Source: Cognatishimia activa (GTDB lineage Bacteria > Pseudomonadota > Alphaproteobacteria > Rhodobacterales > Rhodobacteraceae). Taken from it: a stretch of DNA of 64,000 bases. Below are positions 33,367 to 41,501 of the stretch, piece after piece. The notes below the pieces were generated by a model that saw only the letters and a program-made list of their open reading frames with translations, ran no database searches and was not told the DNA's origin. Location: assembly GCF_017798205.1 (NCBI RefSeq), contig NZ_CP060010.1:992001-1056000 (forward strand). The letters are read 5' to 3'. The translations under genes were made by a program, and so were the position numbers. How positions within the stretch are numbered: position 1 is the stretch's first letter; each line of letters opens with the position of its first letter.

Positions 33367-34671
33367 CTATTCTGCGGCTTGAACAGACGGGTTATTAGGG
33401 TGTCCCAACCAGTTGCCATACTCTGCTTCAACGGGCTGCCCTGTGCGCTCATCCATGGCGCCGGGAGCGAGCGTTTCCATGGTGATGCAATTGTCGACAG
33501 GGCAGACATTGACGCAGAGGTTGCAGGCCACGCATTCATCGTCTTTGACGTCAAACACGCGATCTTCTGACATCGAAATCGCTTGGTGGCTCGTGTCTTC
33601 ACAGGCTGCATAGCAGCGCCCACACGAGATACAGAGGTCCTGATTAATCCGTGCCTTGGTGACGTGGTTCAGGTTCAGGTATTGCCAGTCGGTGACATTT
33701 GGCACTGCGCGCCCGACCAGATCAGCGATCGAGGTCATGCCCTTCTCGTCCATATACTGGCTTAGGCCTGAAATCATTTCCTGCACGATTTTAAAGCCAT
33801 AGGTCATCGCCGCCGTACAGACCTGCACATTGCCCGCGCCCAGCGCCATGAACTCGGCCGCATCGCGCCAAGTAGTGACACCGCCAATGCCTGAAATTGG
33901 CAACCCATGTGTTTCCGGGTTCCGCGCAATCTCTGCCACCATATTCAAGGCAATAGGCTTCACCGCCGGGCCGCAATAGCCACCATGGGTGCCTTTGCCG
34001 TCAATCGTTGGCTCTGGCGCGAAGCTATCCAGGTTCACCGAGGTGATCGAGTTGATCGTATTGATCAGGCTGACCGCATCGGCCCCTCCTCGTTTGGCCG
34101 CTTCGGCGGGATAGAGGATATTCGTGATGTTTGGCGTGAGCTTGACGATCACCGGCAGGTCGGTGGCCTCTTTGCACCAGCGCGCGACCATTTCGATATA
34201 GTCAGGCACCTGCCCAACTGCAGAGCCCATGCCACGTTCAGCCATCCCATGTGGACAGCCAAAGTTCAGCTCGAACCCGTCACATCCGGTTTCCGCGATC
34301 ATGGGCAGGATCTTTTTCCAGGAGTCTTCTTCGCAAGGTACCATCACCGAGGCAACCAGCGCGTGATCGGGGTAATCCCGTTTGACCCGCAGCATTTCCT
34401 CAAGGTTCACCTCAAGCGGGCGATCTGTGATCAATTCGATATTGTTTAGGCCCAAGAGCCGCCGATCCGCACCATGGATCGCGCCATAGCGGGGCCCGTT
34501 GACGTTCACGACCGGAGGCCCTTCTTCGCCAAGGGTCTTCCAGACGACCCCGCCCCAACCGGCCTCAAAGGCGCGGCGGACGTTGTATTCTTTGTCCGTG
34601 GGCGGCGCAGAGGCCAGCCAGAAGGGGTTCGGGGATTTGATACCTACAAATTCGCTTTCGAGATTGGCCAT
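33367..34671 (-). CDS. preA: NAD-dependent dihydropyrimidine dehydrogenase subunit PreA
   Basis: A 434-residue FMN enzyme that reduces uracil and thymine to their dihydro forms. The TIM-barrel dihydroorotate-dehydrogenase-like domain spans about 1-330 (SEFVGIKSPNPFWLASAPPT, GFELNFGCPHGMAERGMGSAVGQ, LPVIVKLTPNITNI, GGYCGPAVKPIALNMVAEI). Two ferredoxin motifs follow, INQDLCISCGRCYAACEDTSHQ and DDECVACNLCVNVCPVDNCITM, giving two [4Fe-4S] clusters. GGAGATCAG precedes the start. It lies 18 bases downstream of preT. Confidence 0.93.
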   Translation of the reverse strand: MANLESEFVGIKSPNPFWLASAPPTDKEYNVRRAFEAGWGGVVWKTLGEEGPPVVNVNGPRYGAIHGADRRLLGLNNIELITDRPLEVNLEEMLRVKRDYPDHALVASVMVPCEEDSWKKILPMIAETGCDGFELNFGCPHGMAERGMGSAVGQVPDYIEMVARWCKEATDLPVIVKLTPNITNILYPAEAAKRGGADAVSLINTINSITSVNLDSFAPEPTIDGKGTHGGYCGPAVKPIALNMVAEIARNPETHGLPISGIGGVTTWRDAAEFMALGAGNVQVCTAAMTYGFKIVQEMISGLSQYMDEKGMTSIADLVGRAVPNVTDWQYLNLNHVTKARINQDLCISCGRCYAACEDTSHQAISMSEDRVFDVKDDECVACNLCVNVCPVDNCITMETLAPGAMDERTGQPVEAEYGNWLGHPNNPSVQAAE

Positions 34672-34689
34672 TTTGCTGATCTCCTCTGC

Positions 34690-36009
34690 TTAGGCCGACA
34701 AGGCGGCGTGAATGTCTTCGGCCGCATCACGGCCTTCGGCGACAGCGGTCACGGTGAGGTCTTCGCCACCAGAGGCACAGTCGCCTCCGGCCCAGACGCC
34801 TGACATGCTGGTGCGCCCTGCTCCGGAGACTGTGATCTTGCCTCGGTCGATGTCTGGCAGATCGTCTCCGACGAGCGTCTGACCAATGGCCTTGAACACC
34901 TGATCTGCGGCCAGTCGGAAAGTTTCGCCCGTCGGAGCCAAATCGTCATCGGTATACTCGAACTCAATCTCGCGCACCGAGCCGTTGCCAATCACAGCAC
35001 GAGGCGAAGCGTTGGTGATGATCCGCACGCCCTTGGACGCCGCCAGATCCTGTTCGAACTCAGAGGCGTTCATCCGGTCTTTGCCACGACGATACACCAA
35101 GGACACATTAAGCGCGCCCAAAAGCTTTGCCTGAACCGCCGCATCAACAGCGGTCATGCCGCCGCCAATCACAACGACATCACGCCCGATCGCAACGGAA
35201 CCGAACTCCGAGGCTTGCCGCAGGTCCGCGATGAAATCCACCGCATCCAACACGCCATCCTTGTCTTCGCCCTCACACCGCAGCGCATTCACACCGCCAA
35301 GTCCAATGCCCAGGAAGACAGCATCGAACTCGGAGGTGAGGTCGCTCAGGGTCATCCCCTCCCCAAGCGACTTGCCGGTCTCGACTGTGATGCCTCCGAT
35401 CTGAAACAGCCAGTCGACTTCTCTTGCGGCAAAATTATCGACGGATTTGTAGGTGGCGATGCCATATTCATTCAGGCCGCCTGCCTTCGGACGCGGGTCA
35501 AAAATCACCACGTCATGGCCCTTGCTGGCCAAACGGTGCGCACAGGACAATCCCGCAGGCCCCGCTCCGACGACCGCCACTTTTTTGCCTGTAGAGGCCG
35601 CGCGCTCAAACGGATGCACATTCGCATCCATCAGTGTATCAGTTGCATAACGCTGGAGTTCGCCGATCTTCACCGGCTTGCCCTCAGCCGCCTCGCGCAC
35701 ACAGGCTTGTTCACACAGAGTTTCCGTCGGGCAAACCCGCGCACACATACCGCCCAGAATATTCTGGGACAGGATCGTCTTGGCCGCCGCCTCTGGCGTA
35801 CCAGAAGCGATTTGCCGGATGAACAACGGGATATCGATGTCCGTCGGGCAGGCCGTGATACAAGGCGCATCGTGGCAGAAATAGCAACGATCTGCGGCGA
35901 CCATCGCCTCATGCCCATCAAGCGGCGAATGAAGATCGGCGAAGTTGTCGTCAATCACATCCTTTGCCAATCGACCGGCCACAACACCCGGCGTCATTTG
36001 ACTCGTCAT
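34690..36009 (-). CDS. preT: NAD-dependent dihydropyrimidine dehydrogenase subunit PreT
   Basis: A 439-residue flavin/Fe-S reductase that passes NADH electrons to PreA. The N-terminal GltD-like cluster domain has CYFCHDAPCITACPTDIDIP and GGMCARVCPTETLCEQACVR. An FAD motif KVAVVGAGPAGLSCAHRLASKGHDV and an NAD motif RDVVVIGGGMTAVDAAVQAKLLG follow. The start at 36009 is set by AGGAGAG upstream; a reading from 36057 lacks a site. Two TTGAC half-sites lie just upstream. Confidence 0.92.
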   Translation of the reverse strand: MTSQMTPGVVAGRLAKDVIDDNFADLHSPLDGHEAMVAADRCYFCHDAPCITACPTDIDIPLFIRQIASGTPEAAAKTILSQNILGGMCARVCPTETLCEQACVREAAEGKPVKIGELQRYATDTLMDANVHPFERAASTGKKVAVVGAGPAGLSCAHRLASKGHDVVIFDPRPKAGGLNEYGIATYKSVDNFAAREVDWLFQIGGITVETGKSLGEGMTLSDLTSEFDAVFLGIGLGGVNALRCEGEDKDGVLDAVDFIADLRQASEFGSVAIGRDVVVIGGGMTAVDAAVQAKLLGALNVSLVYRRGKDRMNASEFEQDLAASKGVRIITNASPRAVIGNGSVREIEFEYTDDDLAPTGETFRLAADQVFKAIGQTLVGDDLPDIDRGKITVSGAGRTSMSGVWAGGDCASGGEDLTVTAVAEGRDAAEDIHAALSA

Positions 36010-36172
36010 AACTCTCTCCTGTCTGGGTTTTCCCTGGATCGGAATTATTTTTATCATTCGGTCAAATTTTTATTTAGTCAACGAATATTTTCGAAAGGGG
36101 ACGCGAACACGCAAAAACAAAAAGGCGCGCTCAATATTTGAGCACGCCAAAATTTCCGCGATATCGATGATT
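36010..36172. promoter_or_regulatory. preTA upstream region with TTGAC half-sites
   Basis: Reading the minus strand, TTGACTA and TTGACCG occur as direct half-sites within 36057-36083, resembling the left arm of the RutR operator, but without a clear right arm. The remainder, up to the glucokinase stop, has a short GCTCAATATTTGAGC inverted repeat near 36129-36143. It may terminate glucokinase transcription. No gene is visible here. Confidence 0.4.
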
Positions 36173-37114
36173 TTAATCTGAAATCTGTCTCAGATAGCGC
36201 GCGCAGCCTTTAAGGGCCGCAAAGTCATCGTCAATCAGGGTGACCGTGAAACCATTGAGCAACTCGTTGAACTCTCCTTTGTCCGCCATCTGCGCGGCAA
36301 AACCGAGACTTTCAAAATATGGCGTCACGGCGCGGGACACGCCTCCGGTGAAATAGATGCCACCGTAGGGCAAATGCGTGATCGCAAGATCTCCGGTAAC
36401 TGCGGCCAATACGGTCATGTAATCGCGCATGGCGGCCGCAGCAGTCTCATCCCCCTCTGACACAAGCTGCATAACCTCTCCTGCTGGCAAACGGGTGCCC
36501 GCATGAACTTCGTATATATTTTGCAAGCCCTGCCCCGCCAGCAGCCATTCGATGCGGACGCCGCCGCATTTCGCTTCGATTTTGGCATAGAGGTCGGACA
36601 GATCTGATCGGTAGGGCGCAGTCATGTGGCCAGCTTCGCAGGACGGCACGATCAGGCGGTCTTTGTCTTTGTGGACCGGCACGATATTGAACCCTGTTCC
36701 CAGACCGATCACCAACCGAGACCCGACACGCCCAGGCGTACCTTTGCTCAGCGTTTTCAACGATCCAGCCGGCAAGTCATCCAAAGCAAACCCCTGAGCT
36801 TGCAAGTCGTTGATAACATCCACTGCCGGGGCTCCTGTTACGCGCGCGATGACGTCCCGGTCGATCTTCCAATCCAAGTTGGTCATTTGCGCCACACCAT
36901 TGACGACCAAACCTGCGGCCCCTGCGCATGCGCCGGCCAACGGCCCTGGCTGTGCTTTGGCCAAATAGGCTTCGATCACGGATTGGAAACTCCCGCTGTC
37001 GGCATTTTTGTAGCGCTCTGTGGACCCTTCGATCAGACCGTTTTCATCCGCCAATCCGACGCGGGTGTTGGTGCCTCCGATATCGGCAACAAGGAAGAAA
37101 CGGCTTGAAGACAT
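36173..37114 (-). CDS. glk: Glucokinase
   Basis: A 313-residue ROK-independent glucokinase of the Glk family, phosphorylating glucose to glucose 6-phosphate. FFLVADIGGTNTRVGLADENG is the phosphate 1 motif. GLGTGFNIVPVHKDKD, PSCEAGHMTAPYRSD and GGIYFTGGVSRAVTPYFESLGF are the family blocks, including the E-x-G-H substrate residues. The genes around it belong to other functions, so it stands alone. No strong ribosome binding site is seen before the ATG. Confidence 0.92.
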   Translation of the reverse strand: MSSSRFFLVADIGGTNTRVGLADENGLIEGSTERYKNADSGSFQSVIEAYLAKAQPGPLAGACAGAAGLVVNGVAQMTNLDWKIDRDVIARVTGAPAVDVINDLQAQGFALDDLPAGSLKTLSKGTPGRVGSRLVIGLGTGFNIVPVHKDKDRLIVPSCEAGHMTAPYRSDLSDLYAKIEAKCGGVRIEWLLAGQGLQNIYEVHAGTRLPAGEVMQLVSEGDETAAAAMRDYMTVLAAVTGDLAITHLPYGGIYFTGGVSRAVTPYFESLGFAAQMADKGEFNELLNGFTVTLIDDDFAALKGCARYLRQISD

Positions 37115-37309
37115 AGGTGCGACTTTCGGGCTCTGCGATAATGTTAGCGCTCAACAACGCCCTTTCTCTATGAACAGTGTTTGCCCATCCGTTCAAGTGG
37201 TTCTTGTCGCGCTGACCCAAAAAACAATTTCCGATTAAAATAATAGGAATTGACTTTACCGATTAAATTAGTCAGAAATTAAGCGTAACCTACAGACAGG
37301 AAGCTCGAC
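37115..37309 (+). promoter_or_regulatory. hemP-1 upstream region with CCGATTAAA repeats
   Basis: This AT-rich spacer lies between the divergent glk and first hemP genes. CCGATTAAA occurs at 37231-37239 and again at 37259-37267, 28 bases apart. A TTGACT box lies at 37250-37255 without a good -10 partner. An AGGAAG ribosome binding site precedes the ATG at 37310. I could not assign a known iron-responsive box with confidence. Confidence 0.35.
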
Positions 37310-37468
37310 ATGACTTTGCAAACCCAAATCTCGACCGCAGCCGATACGACACCGATCCATAGTGCAGATCTATTGACTGGGGAAAATGGATTGGCACGCA
37401 TCGTTCTGAACGACCAGATTTATACTCTTCGCATCACGCGCGCCGGGAAGCTTATTCTGACTAAATAG
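37310..37468 (+). CDS. hemP: Hemin uptake protein HemP (copy 1)
   Basis: A 52-residue protein. The C-terminal half reads ARIVLNDQIYTLRITRAGKLILTK, the HemP family signature (YxLRxTRxGKLILTK). It starts with ATG after AGGAAG and ends at TAG 37466-37468. HemP proteins are iron-regulated and needed for haem uptake in several alphaproteobacteria, where they promote expression of the haem receptor. No haem transport genes are in the window. A second copy follows 193 bases downstream with an identical 15-residue C-terminus. Confidence 0.88.
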   Translation: MTLQTQISTAADTTPIHSADLLTGENGLARIVLNDQIYTLRITRAGKLILTK

Positions 37469-37495
37469 CGTAAACATTCCCGAACCATGCAATTA

Positions 37496-37519
37496 AGGCG
37501 CTGATTTTTTCAGCACCTG
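37496..37519 (+). terminator. Weak hairpin after hemP copy 1
   Basis: GGCGCTGA and TCAGCACC can pair with one mismatch around a T-rich loop, then a TGCTTTCTTTT stretch follows. It could attenuate transcription between the two hemP genes. The pairing is imperfect, so confidence is low. Confidence 0.35.
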
Positions 37520-37549
37520 CTTTCTTTTCGCGCTCGATCTGATCGAAAA

Positions 37550-37564
37550 TTTAGCATTTCTAAA
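37550..37564. promoter_or_regulatory. Irr-box-like palindrome upstream of hemP copy 2
   Basis: TTTAGCATTTCTAAA is a near-palindrome (TTTAG-A-T-CTAAA) and resembles the Irr iron-control element built on TTTAGAA/TTCTAAA arms. Irr regulates haem and iron uptake genes in alphaproteobacteria. It lies about 40 bases upstream of a good promoter for hemP copy 2. Confidence 0.45.
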
Positions 37565-37602
37565 TAATATGTAAAATATTTGTGAAACTAATCGCATCTA
37601 GG

Positions 37603-37631
37603 TTGACTCGCCCTATAGTGGCATTTATGTA
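37603..37631 (+). promoter_or_regulatory. Promoter of hemP copy 2
   Basis: TTGACT at 37603-37608, a 17-base spacer and TATGTA at 37626-37631 form a good sigma-70 promoter. The predicted transcript starts roughly 25-30 bases before the ATG at 37662. Confidence 0.55.
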
Positions 37632-37661
37632 ATATCATAACCGATGAAAGAAAAGAAACGC

Positions 37662-37820
37662 ATGTCAGTACAAGATCCTGTCCCGCCGAAACCTACGAGC
37701 ATCCCATACTACAACGCAAAGGCCCTTCTCGGGCGGGGCAGCGAAGCGCGGATCATGTTGGACGACAAACTCTACACGCTTCGCATAACACGTGCAGGCA
37801 AACTCATTCTGACTAAATGA
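37662..37820 (+). CDS. hemP: Hemin uptake protein HemP (copy 2)
   Basis: A 52-residue paralogue ending ARIMLDDKLYTLRITRAGKLILTK. It shares the last 15 residues with copy 1, while the N-terminal half (MSVQDPVPPKPTSIPYYNAKALLG) is unrelated. An in-frame ATG at 37644 would add six lysine-rich residues but has no ribosome binding site. It has its own promoter and is followed by a strong terminator. Separate promoters and diverged N-termini suggest the copies are not redundant. Confidence 0.87.
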   Translation: MSVQDPVPPKPTSIPYYNAKALLGRGSEARIMLDDKLYTLRITRAGKLILTK

Positions 37821-37839
37821 GCACTCTGAACCAGCACGC

Positions 37840-37874
37840 AAAAAAGGCGCCCTCCTTCCCCTGGCGCCTTTTTT
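37840..37874. terminator. Bidirectional terminator between hemP copy 2 and tauC
   Basis: AAAAAAGGCGCC (37840-37851) and GGCGCCTTTTTT (37863-37874) enclose an 11-base loop. A-runs and T-runs on both sides make it work for hemP on the plus strand and for the tauABC transcript on the minus strand. Confidence 0.85.
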
Positions 37875-37894
37875 CGTTTTTATAGTGCTTTGAC

Positions 37895-39205
37895 TTAGAC
37901 TTTACCCTTCCACGGGATCAGCCAGTTTTCCAAAGCGCGCATCCCTACCTCGATCATAAAGCCGATGATCCCGATCACGATGATCCCGACGATAATGATG
38001 TCGGTTTGCTGGAATTTCGACGCGGTCACAATCATCTTGCCAAGGCCAACGTTCGCCGCAACCAGCTCGGCCGCAACAACGGTGCCCCAACAGACCCCCA
38101 TCGCAACGCGCGCGCCGGTGAAGATATCCGGCAGCGAGTTCGGCACGATCACGCGGCTGAGGATCTGCCACTTGGACGCCCCCAGCGAATAGGCCGCATG
38201 GACCTTGGAAATCGCCACGCCGGACACGCCGGATCGGGCCGCGATGATCATAATCCAGAGCGCGGCAAGGAAGAGGAGAACCACCTTGCCGAGCTCTCCG
38301 ATCCCGAACCAAATAATGATCAGCGGGATCAAAGCGAGTGGAGGAATAGGACGCATGAATTCGACGATCGGATCAAACCATCCGCGCGACCAGCTGGTCA
38401 GGCCCATGGCGTAGCCGATTGGGATGCCGACCAAGGCCCCAAAGAGGAAGCCAAGCAGAACACGTTGCAGCGAGAACCGCGTGTGTTCGAGCAGCGTGTA
38501 GCCCTGATAGCCCTCTTGGTTCAGCCAGAAAAAGCGGCTGAACACGATCTCGGGCGCTGGCAGATAGAGCCGCGCCATGCGCAGACCAGTGGCCGGCGCG
38601 AAGGTCGGCGTGCCTTTGTCAGTCAAGGAAATCGTGCCCTCTGGGATCTCGACGGCCTCGCCCGGACCAACCGGAATACCGTTCAAGGCAACGACGGTAG
38701 AGCCCTCTTTCTTGGAAACCTCATCGTTTTTCCAAACGTTGATCACCTTGAACCCATAGCGCGCCACGGTAAGGGAATCGTTTTTCGCGAACCCTTCGCC
38801 CGGATCAACTGCAGCAGGCTCAGGCTCTTGACCCGGATTGCCGTCGGCATCCACCGTCTGCTGAATGTCTTCGCGATAGACTCGCATGGTGACCTCAGCA
38901 TCATCCGTCGTGCCGTCTTCAAGCTGCGCTGTGTAGGTAAAGGTCACATCGCCGCTAAACGGACCCGGCAGTTTCGGCAAAGGAATCACCGAGTTGGTGA
39001 AGGCCACCCAAAGCCAAAACACTGTAATCACAGAGATCACAGAAGCCACACGATTGGCTTTGACCGCGCTTTCGTCGCCAAAGGTCACCGTCTTAAGCGA
39101 GTTGAACCCTTCACGCTCAAAGAAGCTTTTCAACAAACGCGAGGAGATAAGATACGTTCCAAAGAACGCGACCACATAAAGGCCGAGAACAAGCAAACCG
39201 GTCAT
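37895..39205 (-). CDS. tauC: Taurine ABC transporter permease with extra periplasmic domain
   Basis: A 436-residue permease. The C-terminal ~230 residues are the ordinary TauC/SsuC core: HTRFSLQRVLLGFLFGALVGIPIGYAMG, then the EAA loop VSGVAISKVHAAYSLGASKWQILSRVIVPNSLPDIFTGARVAMGVCWGTVVAAELV. Unlike E. coli TauC (about 275 residues), it has an N-terminal extension with two membrane helices (about 3-21 and 53-72). A polar, beta-rich segment of roughly 130 residues follows (73-205), including a run rich in E, P, G and D. By charge bias this segment faces the periplasm. It overlaps tauB by four bases. Confidence 0.87.
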   Translation of the reverse strand: MTGLLVLGLYVVAFFGTYLISSRLLKSFFEREGFNSLKTVTFGDESAVKANRVASVISVITVFWLWVAFTNSVIPLPKLPGPFSGDVTFTYTAQLEDGTTDDAEVTMRVYREDIQQTVDADGNPGQEPEPAAVDPGEGFAKNDSLTVARYGFKVINVWKNDEVSKKEGSTVVALNGIPVGPGEAVEIPEGTISLTDKGTPTFAPATGLRMARLYLPAPEIVFSRFFWLNQEGYQGYTLLEHTRFSLQRVLLGFLFGALVGIPIGYAMGLTSWSRGWFDPIVEFMRPIPPLALIPLIIIWFGIGELGKVVLLFLAALWIMIIAARSGVSGVAISKVHAAYSLGASKWQILSRVIVPNSLPDIFTGARVAMGVCWGTVVAAELVAANVGLGKMIVTASKFQQTDIIIVGIIVIGIIGFMIEVGMRALENWLIPWKGKV

Positions 39206-40008
39206 GCGTTTTCCTCCGCCCGGCCCATGATTTCTTCTTCCATGTTCCAGATCATTTCCAGGATCTCTTCGCGGGTGCCCGCATAATCCTTATGTTTCTT
39301 AACTTCGCGCAGGTCATTGCCGACGCCGAGGTCTGCAAATGGCAGGCGATATTCTTTGTGAACACGCCCCGGACGTGGTGCCATCACCAAAAGGCGCTCG
39401 CCCAACAGCAGTGCTTCTTCGACCGAGTGGGTGATCAGAATGATCGTCTTGCCCGTGTCTTTCCACAGATCCAAAACAAGGCTCTGCATCTTTTCCCGCG
39501 TCAGCGCATCCAGTGCGCCCAGCGGTTCATCCATCAGGATCACGTCAGGGTCATTGGCCAGACAACGGGCCAAGGCCACACGCTGCTGCATCCCGCCGGA
39601 AAGCTCGTAGATCGCTTTCTCTTTAAAATCCTGCAGCCCGACAACTTCGAGAAGATGCTCCACCTTCTCTTTGCTCTCCGCGCGGCTGACACCCTTCATG
39701 TCAGGTCCGAACGAGACGTTGTCACGCACATTCATCCATTCAAACAACGCGCCCTGCTGGAATACCATGCCACGTTCCGGGCTTGGTCCCGTCACCAGCT
39801 TGTCGTTGAGTTTAATCTGACCCTCCGTCGGAGCCAAAAACCCGGCCACGATGTTCAAGAGAGTTGTTTTACCACAGCCCGACGGCCCGAGCACACTCAT
39901 GAGTTCGCCGGATTTAATATCCAACGAGACATTTTGCAGCGCCTGAACATGACCGCCGCTGGGCAAATCAAAGCGCATTGAAATGTTGTCTATGAAAAGT
40001 CCAGACAC
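39202..40008 (-). CDS. tauB: Taurine ABC transporter ATP-binding protein
   Basis: A 268-residue ATPase starting with GTG after AAGGGGATCCAG. Walker A is GPSGCGKTTLLNIVAG, the signature is LSGGMQQRVALARCL, Walker B is DVILMDEPLGALD, and the H-loop is ILITHSVEEALLLGERLLVMAPRPGRV. It pairs with TauC. A hairpin with a T-tract separates it from tauA, so it is probably expressed at a lower level than the binding protein. Confidence 0.9.
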   Translation of the reverse strand: MSGLFIDNISMRFDLPSGGHVQALQNVSLDIKSGELMSVLGPSGCGKTTLLNIVAGFLAPTEGQIKLNDKLVTGPSPERGMVFQQGALFEWMNVRDNVSFGPDMKGVSRAESKEKVEHLLEVVGLQDFKEKAIYELSGGMQQRVALARCLANDPDVILMDEPLGALDALTREKMQSLVLDLWKDTGKTIILITHSVEEALLLGERLLVMAPRPGRVHKEYRLPFADLGVGNDLREVKKHKDYAGTREEILEMIWNMEEEIMGRAEENA

Positions 40009-40070
40009 CTGGATCCCCTTCTTACAAAGATGGGTCGCACACGTTTAACGTGCACGATAACGATGAAAAA

Positions 40071-40096
40071 AGGGCGCTAAACTCGGTTAGCGCCCT
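40071..40096 (-). terminator. Attenuator hairpin between tauA and tauB
   Basis: GGGCGCTAA (40072-40080) pairs with TTAGCGCCC (40087-40095). On the minus strand it is followed by TTTTTT, so it looks like an intrinsic terminator inside the tauABC operon. Partial read-through would give much TauA and less TauBC, as is common for binding-protein importers. Confidence 0.7.
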
Positions 40097-40108
40097 CTCT
40101 CAATACTC

Positions 40109-41101
40109 TTATTGAGACGCCGCGAGCGGGTCTGCGTTCACATTGTCCGCATAGGATGCTTTTGACGCATCAATAGAACCGGAGTTCACGAATACGTCTG
40201 CAACACCCTTCATGAAGGTCTGTGCATTGCCACCAAGCCATGCGCTGGACAGCTGCTCTTCAACAGTTGGGAAGACGAAAGTTGCCAGAGTCGCCGCGGT
40301 ATCCGCTTCGCTCATACCCGCGTCTTTCGCGATCACTGGCAGCATTTTCGCGCGGTTGGCTTCATCCGCCCACATCGCGTTTGCCGCTGCAGTCACACCC
40401 AGGAAGGCCGCCGCTTGGTCGCTGTTTTCCGCAACATAGGAGGTTGGCGCGGTTGTCGCGTCAAACACCAGAATGCCCAGCTCGGTTTTCTCGGCACCGG
40501 TCAGCAGCACGTTGCCAGAGTTCAGCATACGACGCAGCGCGCCACCCCAGCCACAGGACATGTCCACGGCGCCTTGGCTCAGCGCCGCTTCACCTTCGGC
40601 TGGTGCCATGTCGACGATTTCCAGGCTCGCCAGATCAACACCGAAGTGCTCCATCTGCTTCAGGAAGCCGTAGTGCGCCGCGGTACCCAGAGGAACAGCG
40701 ACTTTCTTACCGGCCAGTTCGCCTGCGGAATCTTTGTCGATTTCCAGATCCGCACGCACAACGCAGTTGTCATTGTCCGCGTAGGAGACGGCCACGTCCA
40801 GAACCTGAAGGTCCTGACCCGCGGAGGTCGCAACCACGAACGGTGGGATACCTTGGCTGACAGAGATCTGAACGTCGCCAGATGCCATCGCCGCGCTCAT
40901 CGCGGTACCTGTGTCAAAGCTGACCCAGTTGATGTTGACGCCCAGGGCCTCTTCATACATGCCAGTTTCTTTCGCGTACTGGAATGGCATTGGCCACTCG
41001 AGGAAGTATGCGACGGTGATATCATCAGCCTGCGCCGCTTGAGCCCCTGCCAGGATCGAAGTCGTGGCGGCCAATGCGGCGAAAGTTGTCTTGAATTTCA
41101 T
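40109..41101 (-). CDS. tauA: Taurine ABC transporter substrate-binding protein
   Basis: A 330-residue periplasmic protein with signal peptide MKFKTTFAALAATTSILAGAQAAQA. The mature start DDITVAYFLEWPMPFQYAKETGMYEEALGVNINWVSFDTGTAMSAAMASGDVQISVSQGIPPFVVATS is characteristic of TauA/SsuA proteins. GKKVAVPLGTAAHYGFLKQMEHFGVDLASLEIVDMAPAEGEAALSQGAVDMSCGWGG follows. GGGAG precedes the ATG. Its place beside tpa, tauR and xsc fixes taurine as the likely ligand. Confidence 0.92.
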   Translation of the reverse strand: MKFKTTFAALAATTSILAGAQAAQADDITVAYFLEWPMPFQYAKETGMYEEALGVNINWVSFDTGTAMSAAMASGDVQISVSQGIPPFVVATSAGQDLQVLDVAVSYADNDNCVVRADLEIDKDSAGELAGKKVAVPLGTAAHYGFLKQMEHFGVDLASLEIVDMAPAEGEAALSQGAVDMSCGWGGALRRMLNSGNVLLTGAEKTELGILVFDATTAPTSYVAENSDQAAAFLGVTAAANAMWADEANRAKMLPVIAKDAGMSEADTAATLATFVFPTVEEQLSSAWLGGNAQTFMKGVADVFVNSGSIDASKASYADNVNADPLAASQ

Positions 41102-41501
41102 AGTTTAGCTCCCGTTGATACGATGCCGCAAAAACACGCGGCTTGGTTTGGGTCGCAGCTTTTCGCTGTCTATTAAGTGCGCAGGTTCCCCTGCTGCCCC
41201 TTGATCCGACGGCATTTTTTCCAATCTGGCAAATAAAAAATGAAACCGCTTACAGGGTAATTCTTTTTTTGACCAGTTGGTAAATTAGCGATATGATACG
41301 CAAAATCACACGATTTCATGATGTTAGAAAGTGCATCCCATTGACGCGACTGACGAAGACCTTAATTTTGGACTTAATCAGAGATGGATCTGGACCTATT
41401 CGAATGCCCAAGATCAGAGCGAGGATGCGCCACAACGGGGCGAGTCTGTTCTCGCTCAGAATCTCGTGAAAACGCTTTAGAAACAATAAGGAGAGCCTGC
41501 G
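41102..41501. promoter_or_regulatory. tauA-tpa divergent region with TauR-like direct repeats
   Basis: This 400-base stretch holds no gene. TTGGACTTAA (41368-41377) and CTGGACCTAT (41390-41399) are direct repeats, starts 22 bp apart, each one mismatch from the CTGGACYTAA motif known for TauR in Rhodobacter capsulatus. They serve tpa. Nearer tauA, TTGACCAGTTGGTAAA (41269-41284) has a RutR-like form with two mismatches. An AAGGAG site precedes tpa. No -35/-10 pair was assigned. Confidence 0.65.

Noticed and set aside
38006-39286. 426-codon open frame opposite tauC
   Set aside because: Antisense shadow, very rich in R, H, N and D, with no ribosome binding site or recognised domain.
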